Shown piece after piece: positions 55,655 through 64,000 of a stretch of 64,000 nucleotides of DNA. Every line of letters starts with the position of its first letter. Within the stretch, counting starts at the first letter, position 1. Under the pieces are notes generated by a model. It was given only the letters and a program-made list of their open reading frames with translations, made no database searches and had not been told where the DNA came from. A program made the position numbers and the translations under genes. Source of the stretch: Pseudisothecium myosuroides (taxonomy: Eukaryota; Streptophyta; Bryopsida; Hypnales; Lembophyllaceae); the NCBI GenBank assembly GCA_951799445.1, contig OX637287.1, positions 45,041,724 through 45,105,723 of the forward strand. Reading direction: 5' to 3'.

Positions 55655-57145
55655 AGAGTACAATAGGTTCCAATAAGCTTATAAATATCCTATTATGTCA
55701 TTTAAAGAAATTTGCATAGTATAAAATGCAATTGACATTTTGTTGTTTTGTATATTTAACATTCAATTCTTACGCAATTCCAATCAAGCATACCAAATTT
55801 TAGTTTCAAAAAGCAAATCCCCAAGTTTGGTGAATTGTTTCATTTAATATTTACAATTTTACATGATAATTGATTGAAAACCATTGGTGATGAATTTTTT
55901 TAATTTGATTGCATAGATATAGAGGAAACATCCACATCCACATCTTTTAATCAACAAGCATCTCTATAAAAGTTTCAAAATTCCTACTACAGAGATTTTA
56001 ATGTTGGGGTGACAATGTCCAAGTTTTGTAAAATAGATATTGCTATACTTTAACTAGATATTGGCAAAGTAATTGTAACAAAATGTTCAAATGTCAAAAT
56101 TAGTTACATTGTGAGGATCAAATACTGTAATACCTTTTCAATTTCGGCAAAAATTAATTATTTTTGAAGGAATTTGTAATTTCAAGAAATTATAATGATA
56201 ATTGCCAAAAATCTTGAAAATTGTTAACACCTATTGCCCAAATCCAATTAAATTAGACCATTTTGAGCACACTTTTAGTGAACCTGATCACAATTCAAGG
56301 TATAAAAACAGATTTAACTTGATTTTCTTACAATTGCTGAAATGAAAGGAAGTTTTATTCAATCCCTCATATTATTTTTGAATAATAAAACCATATATAC
56401 TTATTGCCAAAGATTAACTTGTGAAGTGTCATTACCTATACCATTGAGCCATTACAATAGTGGTAATCAATGCAAATGATTACTTGGAGAGGATACTAGT
56501 AATATAGTACACTAGAAGGAATGAGTATATGGAGAAGACAACAATAGTAAATGGTAGTACGCGTATACTACCAATTGTATTGGGTACTTGTACAACTGCC
56601 TAATATTTTATTAATTCAACAAATTGGATGATGAAATATGTTGAAATCCCTTTTTAATTGCCAAAGTTGAAAAGTTAAATTTTATTAAATATTTGGCAAA
56701 GGTTGCCAAAATTGAAAAGGTACTACAGTAGAAAAATCTAATTACAAAAAAACAATATCTATTTTACTAAACTTAGGCATTATCGCTCCAACATTAAAAT
56801 CTCTACAGAGGGAATTTTGAAACTTTTTTAAGAGATGCTTGTTGAAGGAAAGATGTTTGTATGGATGTCTTCTACATATCTGTGCAATCAAGTTTAAGAA
56901 ATTCATCACCAATGTTTTTCAATCAATGATCATGTAAAACTATGAATATTAAATAAAACAATTTACCAAACTTGGAGGTTTGCTTTTTTGAAACTGAAAT
57001 TTGGTATGCTTGATTGAAATTGCATAGGAATTGCACACTAATTATGCACGACAAAAACATGCCAATTGCATTCTCTAGTGTACCAAAACACTGAATAGAA
57101 TAATGGCAATTTGTAAGAATATTGGACTCAAATGTAGAATACAAT
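55655..57145. mobile_element. Element with long inverted repeats (arms about 450 bp)
   Basis: The left arm (about 55655-56110) and right arm (about 56690-57145) are inverted copies, for example CAATCAAGCATACCAAATTT / AAATTTGGTATGCTTGATTG and CAACAAGCATCTCT / AGAGATGCTTGTTG. The centre is AT-rich without an ORF. Exact ends and target duplication are not clear. Confidence 0.65.
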
Positions 57146-57233
57146 TAGGATGTGGTTGGAGTTAGTGGAGATGTGGGGTCAATAAATTAACCTATGACAG
57201 AGCTTCACAGTTATACTGCTCTTGTTTTATTAA

Positions 57234-57798
57234 CCCCTAAAGGACCAAAGGTGTATTCAAATTTCTAAAATTGTGAAGATCTATTATAAAATGCAACTTA
57301 GAACAATATTTTAATGATGACTCTCAAACAAAAGTTGTAAAACATGGTTTATAGATCACATCCATATAGTAAGATCAACAATTATACAATCCAATATTTT
57401 ACAATAAAATTTGAAGCTAGAAATTGAAAACTCCTTCTAAAATCAATTGTAGATTGAATATTTATGATTTTACAAGAATTTTTTTCTATAAGTTCAAAAT
57501 GTTAAGTTATAATCATTTTTATTTTTGAAGATTGTTATTTAATTTTTTGATTTAAGATTCTTTTGAAGGATCATTTTTTTGAACTAAAAAAGTTACTTTT
57601 TGAAGCTAGATCTAACAGTACCCTTTGAATTATAGGATTTTCGAAAGCAAATCTTCATAATTTGAACCGTACAAATGTTAAAGAACTAATACAAAAATCT
57701 TCAAAAAAATTGATGGATGAAAAAACGCATTTTGATGAGTTTGGGACGTGTTTATGTTCATTCATGGTTCAAAATCTGTAGTCATGATCCATAAGGAG
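57234..57798. mobile_element. piggyBac-like element, first of three abutting units
   Basis: 565 bp. Left end CCCCTAAAGGACCAAAGG next to TTAA (57230-57233), right end complement of CTCCTTATGGATC next to TTAA (57799-57802). No ORF. Confidence 0.65.
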
Positions 57799-57802
57799 TT
57801 AA

Positions 57803-58253
57803 CTCTTAATACCCAAGGGTGCCGGCATCCATTTTAAGACAACAAAAATAGAAGAACTTCAATATCTTTGTTGTCATAACATTTTTACATCCATCTTTTT
57901 TTTAGACATTAGAGGAGATCTGAGCGTTTAGAAGACCGTTTGGGAACCAGCCCCCGATGTCAGAAAAAAAAAATTATTAAAAAAATTTAAAAAAAAAAAA
58001 AAAAAAAGTTCTTAAAATGTTAAAAGAATACTAAAAAAAAATTCAAATTTTTTTTTAAAAAAAATGACGTGGCAGTCGCTTGGCCATGTCGGACTGGCCA
58101 TGCGGCAGCGTTGCAGCAGTCCTGCAGAGTTTCCACAGTCCCGGAACTTGCGGGCTCTTAGAATCCCAAATCTCCTCTAATGATTGGTTGCAAGTCTTAT
58201 CTATTGTTCCCTTCCTCTTTCTAGTCTTCTGCATAACTAGTGCCACTAAAGGG
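57803..58253. mobile_element. TTAA-bounded unit, second of three
   Basis: 451 bp between shared TTAA sites (57799-57802, 58254-58257). Left end CTCTTAATACCC, right end complement of CCCTTTAGTGGCAC. Inside is an inverted pair CATTAGAGGAGAT (57907 and 58182), possibly a further small MITE with a GC-rich right half. Confidence 0.45.
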
Positions 58254-58257
58254 TTAA

Positions 58258-58921
58258 TCCCTATAACCCCAAGGCACCATATTTGGTGTCAAGTCAACTT
58301 TGAAGTCAAATGAAGTCTTACCAAAGTATCATTTTTGAATTCTTTTTCTAGCTAGTTGAATACATAATCTATTTTAAACATCAAAAATTTGATTTTGAAA
58401 AAGAGTGTTTATAATTATACTATTGAAGATTTTATATAAGGGTGTCCATTGCAAATCATGACTTTTTAGTGTTAGAGGTTCTTCGAGATGTATCTCAAAT
58501 ACATTGGATCTTGGAAGGAAATCACATTTGAAATTTATTTTAAAAATGTAGAGTAGATTTTGAAATGTTGTATTTGAATTATAGTTAGGCATTTTATGTA
58601 CTTTAACCTCATATTTTTTTATGACCTCAATTTTGGATTTGACATGTAAAAAGAGGATTGAAAGACATCAAATCACTTTCATTGTTTTAACACCTTCTTG
58701 ATCAAACATTTTAATCTTTCAATCCATAAGTGATATTGTTGTATTTTCTTTTTTGTGTGATCCATAACACAACTAGTTTGAATATATTTGTATGGTCACA
58801 ATTTTTTATAAATATTATTACTTTTTATAAGGTCGTAATTTTTTTTTATCAAAATTTAGAGTTTTTGTTTAGTTTTGAACAAATTCCAAAAAGCTCAAGA
58901 AAAGCCTTGTACATTTAGGAA
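58258..58921. mobile_element. TTAA-bounded unit, third of three
   Basis: 664 bp, ends TCCCTATAACCCCAAGGC and complement of TTCCTAAATGTACAAGGC, TTAA on both sides. Its right half matches the element at 9620-11228 and shows that element's uninterrupted form. Confidence 0.65.
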
Positions 58922-58925
58922 TTAA

Positions 58926-59365
58926 TGGTTTGAAAAGTCCAATCTTGCATGCAACATTTTTTATTTATTTGACATGGAAGGTCCATGAATCGAAGTATAA
59001 GGTAGTAACCATTTACGACATAAATACCATGTTGATCCAGATTGAATGGCACATGGCACTGCTAATTTGAATGGTCATTGCACTTCCTACATTTCTCAAA
59101 AGCTACAAAATGGTCACACGTTCCATGTGTATGGTGAAGTATGTGAGCAGGATCAATTTGAAGTAAAGTGATATGCAAACAAAACATGCTAACTTTTGAA
59201 TTATTAATCCAATGTTGTATGTCTTTCCACATTTTACTACATACTTTGTATTCTAGGAGTTCAATATGACACCATATATACTACCACCACATACCTTGGG
59301 GGATAAGTAGTTAGTGCATGAAGCATTGGTTTACCAAAGTCACACTATTTGTAAAATAATTAAGT
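58926..59365. other. Spacer
   Basis: No gene or recognised repeat. Confidence 0.4.
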
Positions 59366-59383
59366 TAATGTAGGGTGCAATTT

Positions 59384-59684
59384 CTTTTTAAAAATCTCAA
59401 AACACATGGACAATTTCCATTGATAAAGGAAACAATACACAAAACTAGAGGGAGTACCCTTAGCGGCTTTTTTTACGTCTTCCATGACATTTTCTGCACT
59501 ATTTTCATCTCTTAAAAAAAACTAGGGAGGCAAGACACGCAAAGGAATAAATAGCTAGTCGGCAGAAAAGAAGCAAGATGCCGGAGCCAACAAATTGATG
59601 GGCAATGGTCCAAACCACCAATCAAACCCAACTAGAAGAACTAACTAGGCTTAGTTAATAAAAACCATCTTCAGATGACTCAAC
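59384..59684 (-). mobile_element. 5'-truncated LINE copy
   Basis: 301 bp. Its end (plus-strand AAACACATGGACAATTTCCAT) matches the 3' end of the full LINE at 29264. An exact 18-bp duplication TAATGTAGGGTGCAATTT flanks it (59366-59383, 59685-59702). A poly(T)/A-rich start marks the decayed poly(A) tail. Confidence 0.88.
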
Positions 59685-59702
59685 TAATGTAGGGTGCAAT
59701 TT

Positions 59703-60794
59703 TATTGCTATAAAATTAGTATCACTACAAAATTTGATTTTTGCATATCATTACAGCATGTTCAACACAAATTTATAATTCAACAAGGACACACCTGCTA
59801 TTGAAGAACAATATCTCAGTGATGATTGCATCTCACTGAGATATTGTTGCGGTGCATGATGTGTGAGAATTGCTCAAATTTTGCAGATTTTAATCACAGT
59901 TGCAAGCGCTTACGTTCGAGATACTGTGAGATGTATCAGTGTAGATGGTGATGAGAGAGAAGTTTTAGTGTCGGTGTAATCTTGGAGTGCAAGGTTTAGA
60001 AATCTGTCACTTAATTAAGGCACAACATATATGAACTTCGAAGCAAGTCTTCAAGCAAAAAATTCCGATGGTAGACAGTCAATATTAACATTGACGTCAT
60101 GAAATTGGCAGAATTCCACAAATTTAATACTTCAAAGAGCGTGTGGTCAGCAACATGAATCCATATCGGTCTTACATTTTTATACTTTGTACAAATGAAT
60201 GACACAATTTTGGCACACTGAATCGCATCAATTTAAGGAAATTGACAATGTGAAAACTTCTTTCATACTTGGTAAGTAAAGAGGGGACTTTTGGATAGCA
60301 CGGACATTGAGTTGGACCTCCAGTAGCATGCACCTACCAACATAGACAGTCCCGACCACCTCCTTCACCACATCAAGCTACAATAACATACCCCAAGTAT
60401 AGGTCAATTTTCATGAATATTTAAGCAAAAAATTTAAGTATGTTACAATTTTTAATAATCCCTACACACTAATATATCTGAAAACAAAGAAATATTTATT
60501 TCAATGTAAACACTGGAAATGTCATTTCTTGCAGTCTGGATAATTACACTATTTTGACACGAAAGCGACTGTGAAACTCACCTAGGAGTGTGGTACTTCT
60601 ATCCAGGGGAAGGCCAGTGCAGACCGACGTAGCACTCTCCCAGAACGACACATCGACCCATTATTTACGCTATGGGATTTGTACAAGATTCTTACCTGAG
60701 GATAATTCCTTCCTTATTAGTCTAACCTACAACTCCTAAACAACGCCGATCATCAATACAACAACACGGTGGGGCCAAATAATTAGTTCTCGAT
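59703..60794. other. Spacer with a small perfect hairpin
   Basis: At 59809-59846, CAATATCTCAGTGA pairs exactly with TCACTGAGATATTG across a 10-base loop. No gene recognised. Confidence 0.5.
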
Positions 60795-61719
60795 CTAAAT
60801 CTTCACAGCTGCATCAGCAATCTCGGCGGCCAAGGCTCGCAGAAACGCAGAGTATGGCGATGTGGTGAGCACATACACTCCGGAGGTCCCAATCACGGAA
60901 GAACACTTCTCTTCCACGGTCTTCATTTCTTTCATGAGCTCGCACAAGGAAGCCTTCCACAGAGTCATGTTCAAAACATCCCACGGCAACGGCTCATTCC
61001 CTGGTGGAAGCACTTTCACATGTTCAGCCATGTCCAGTAACACGCTGCAAATCGTCTCTTTGTCCTGGAGATTTTTCATCAGGAAGTGTGGCCCTTGGTT
61101 GCACAAAAACTCCAGGCACTGGGAGTGGGAAATTCCATCTGAAACGACATCACCACCACCACTAAGCTCACCACCAGTAAGCTCCTGGTCCTCTTTACTC
61201 CCTGGGGATGGATCTCCTTTTGAACCTGGCAATCAGGAGAGTTCATGAAAATCGTATCAGTTCCGTTTCTGGATGATCAATTTTGCGGAAGCACTGAGCA
61301 CTTGAGCTATGGAAAGAAATAGATTATGTCTGTAATATGGGAAAAACGTGATTCCTTTCGAAGGTGGTCGTTTATATGTTCATCACCGTTGCTTGACAAA
61401 CCTTGTTCTTCCAGAATTTTCATGACAGCGATGTCGGTGTCCCGCCCTTCCTCGTTCTGCAGATGCCCTGCTATCATGTGGGCTTCACGAGCACCGTCAA
61501 CAATGCGAGGCCATCCTGCAGGAAACAAGTTGGTCGACGTGGTGGATTTAGGGAGCGTCTCCTCGTCGTCGACATTGAAGTGAAGTCCAGGAACCTTCGT
61601 CTCCAAAATGTATGTCAAGAATTCGCTTCTTTTGAACTGCACAGCTGCGGAGCTCAGTGCATGATCCAGCGTGAACGGCCTCATGGTGGCGGCCAACGTA
61701 CGTTTCTCACAAAAGCGAT
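60795..61719 (-). CDS. Unrecognised protein, two 3' exons
   Basis: Exon 61719-61402 follows a CCTCCACAG acceptor and exon 61225-60795 follows TTGCCAG. The join across the intron (GT at 61401-61400) is phase 1 and in frame: ...MKILEEQ then GSKGDPSPGSKEDQE. Upstream exons were not found, so the N-terminus is missing. The visible part is about 250 residues: FTLDHALSSAAVQFKRSEFL and WPRIVDGAREAHMIAGHL, a Gly/Ser/Glu linker, then a helical C-terminus (CLEFLCNQGPHFLMKNL, ALAAEIADAAVKI). I recognise no family. The sequence composition and in-frame splice make a real gene likely. Confidence 0.6.
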
Positions 61720-61735
61720 CTGTGGAGGCCAACAA

Positions 61736-64000
61736 ACCTCACATTCAAAACCGATCTATCTTGTGACAGAGACAAAATTCTGAATGCATCACCTTCGACT
61801 CCAACTAGGTAAATTGGCAAGCGGCACACTCATAAACCACGCACTCTGTGTTCGCCATTTATTCTCAGTCTGTCATGCAAATCAAATCAAAACAGGATAC
61901 AAAGTGTACTGTACGCGCTTATGAGTGATCAGAATCTACAAATTGGATACATTGCCAGAAATATTTGACAGGTGTCTACAGAACACTTACATGCAAGATC
62001 GACAGATTCGATTGGAAGGTCATGCTAACTGACAAGCATCGTGGCAGAGGGTGTAGAGGATGATAACCTCTTGCAAACACAAGCTAAAACCAACAGTTCG
62101 TTAGAGTGGCGGTATTCCATTAAAATGGCCGGGAAAAGGAAGGGTGCAATAGACAATTTTTTTTAAACTGCCCGGATTCAGGGCACCAAAAACTGGGATA
62201 CATCTGCACAAAGCTCTAAAGTCTAGGACCGGTATACATTTCAGAACGCATGGTCTAAACATAAAAGTGCCAAGTTTGTGGAAAATAATATGCCCAATTT
62301 AACGAATTTGACATTGAAAGGAGGTGGAAAATGGCGGACGGAATACCGCCATTTTTTACAAAATTTCCCATCTAAGAACTGTATAGTTATTAATTAAAGA
62401 GACCGCATGTGCCAAATATTAAAGTTAATGTTGCATCGCAGGATCGATACACCAGTCCTGTTGAATCGGATAATATACCAGTCCTGTTGCATCGATCGGA
62501 TATATGATACACCAGTTTTGTTCCTCCAACGAACCGCGTGAAGGTGGCTTCGGGCGATCGAGCATGTAATTAATTACTCCCTTGAACGCATCAGTCGCGT
62601 CGCTTTCTTGGATCGCCAGGTGCCCATGACCCAGAACAGAACAGCGACAGAAAGAAAGGAAGAAGACCAGTTGGAAATACACTCAGGTATAATATTTCGA
62701 ATTTTCATGGGCCTGGGTAGCTGGGTTCACTCATGGAGGCGTTTGTGTCGCAGCAGTCGGTATTATTTGGGGTGACGGAGGGTGACCGCATGGTGCCTGC
62801 AAATTTAAGGAAATGAGTTTGAGGTACTCCTGTTGGTCGCTGTTCTAGGGACAGAAGGACGAGAAGTAGGGTCAAACAACAGTAGAATCACCCAGGTTCT
62901 TCGTTCAGGTGGGGATGTGGGATTGAGTGGAGCCAGGTGCAGGACGGTGGCGATGGCGTAGAACGCTGAAGAGGAAGTGGGGGAGGAAGGCAGGTGCGAT
63001 GTCAGAGTCCACCCCATCGTGGTGACTGGCTGCAGATAATTAGATCTAAGTTATATTCGCAGATACACGCCAGCATTCAGAGTCAAGGGTGTCTGCAAAC
63101 TAGCAGCGCTTGGCTTGCCCTTGCATGCCGCTCATCGGGGGACACGAAGGAGTAGGGAAACGTCACACATCAAATGACTAAAGAGCTGAAAATAGGTGTG
63201 AGGTAGCAGATCCATAAAACGCCCACTGAACTGAAGAGCTGATCGCAGTAGGGGTGAAGCAAAACTCCTTGAAATATTTTTCAGTAAAGTAAAGTAAGGT
63301 AGATCAGTCCATTACCACACAGATTTGCTATCTACGTACTTTGGAGAAACTATTTGTCAGTTCCTATATTTTCAGTGAGAGATTGGAAAGTTTGAGAGAG
63401 TCATTTGCAAAAAGAATGAAGACATTCCAACAATAAGTGAATTTTTAGTGATTTTTCAAAGCTAAAATGTCAAAGTATGAACTGACCCTTGTTAAAGCTT
63501 TTGCTAACGTGTCCACTCTCCAAGTGCAGTGCCATGATGATAAAGGGTTGCTAAGATTGTGGAAATGGGTGGGCAAGTGACGCAAATGGAAGGATTCTAT
63601 AGGTGGCAAAGTTGCTGGTGGATGGCAATATTGGACAGCTTTACCTTAGAGTTAATCGTAAAGTGAACCCCAATTTTTAGAAGGGATGTACAAGGAAGGT
63701 TCAACTAAGAATAGTAGAAAAAAAAACAAAGCACCAAACTCCATTAGATCAAGTTTGGGTGCTTCAAGGAGTTCCATCTTGTATTTTTCTCAAACTTTGG
63801 CTCATGGGCCCTCATTGCACACACTTCATGATTAACTCTAACCTCCTAAAAAAAATGGAATTGGCATCTAATCCAATGGAAGTTGCTATTTTTAAGACCT
63901 TTATGAAATTAATTACAAATTTTTGAAGTTGAATGCAATGGTTACTAAAAGCATCCACCTCTTCAAATGGTTGATTGGTGGTGCATAAAAGAAAGAAAAA
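61736..64000. other. Spacer, possible upstream exons not resolved
   Basis: Minus-strand 62682-62425 contains GHGHLAIQESDATDAFKGVI and could be an upstream exon of the unrecognised gene, but no convincing splice pair was found. The tail 63775-63964 resembles the AAGGTA...GGCTCTAAAA MITE family. Confidence 0.35.

Noticed and set aside
62425..62682. Possible upstream exon of the unrecognised gene
   Set aside because: No consistent donor and acceptor pair could be placed.

Overview
This window looks like nuclear DNA of a land plant. The evidence is GT-AG introns, an NB-ARC/LRR resistance-type gene, Arabidopsis-type telo-boxes (AAACCCTAA) at gene starts, L1-type LINEs with DUF4283-like ORF1 proteins, and plant-type PIF/Harbinger, CACTA and Lemi1/pogo-like elements. 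The AT-rich, repeat-dense spacers and the wording of the proteins would fit a non-seed plant such as a bryophyte, but that is an impression. The sequence does not fix the species.

Host genes are few and widely spaced. They are: the 3' part of an NB-ARC-LRR gene (1-2090, +); a two-exon Josephin-type deubiquitinase (3172-4409, -); a six-coding-exon soluble inorganic pyrophosphatase (48352-50544, +) with a possible alternative last exon at 51182-51491; an intronless exosome MTR3/RRP41-like subunit (53808-54611, -); and two exons of an unrecognised gene (60795-61719, -).

Most of the rest is transposons, many nested. Region 6.4-11.6 kb holds AT-rich non-autonomous elements. Region 11.566-19.920 kb is one complete PIF/Harbinger element with matching terminal inverted repeats and a TTA duplication. 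Its Myb/SANT-like gene carries one nonsense codon, and its transposase is frameshifted and split by a 2.29-kb CACTA element (15790-18079, GAA duplication). Region 20.3-29.2 kb holds a hAT-like element and more AT-rich elements. Region 29.24-36.34 kb is a full-length L1-type LINE on the minus strand with a poly(A) tail and a 17-bp duplication. Region 36.5-47 kb is low-gene DNA with foldback elements. Region 54.7-59.7 kb is a second repeat cluster that includes a 5'-truncated LINE copy.

The most notable system is a family of about a dozen ORF-less elements, mostly 0.45-0.95 kb. Their ends read CCCCTAAAGGACC and they are flanked by TTAA, or by CTAA or TTAG in one nested pair. Two nested insertions can be compared with the uninterrupted relative, and both show that TTAA is the duplicated target. 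A TTAA target with CCC-starting ends is the signature of the piggyBac superfamily, which I believe is poorly known in land plants. No transposase for this family lies in the window. All coordinates and alignments were read by eye.
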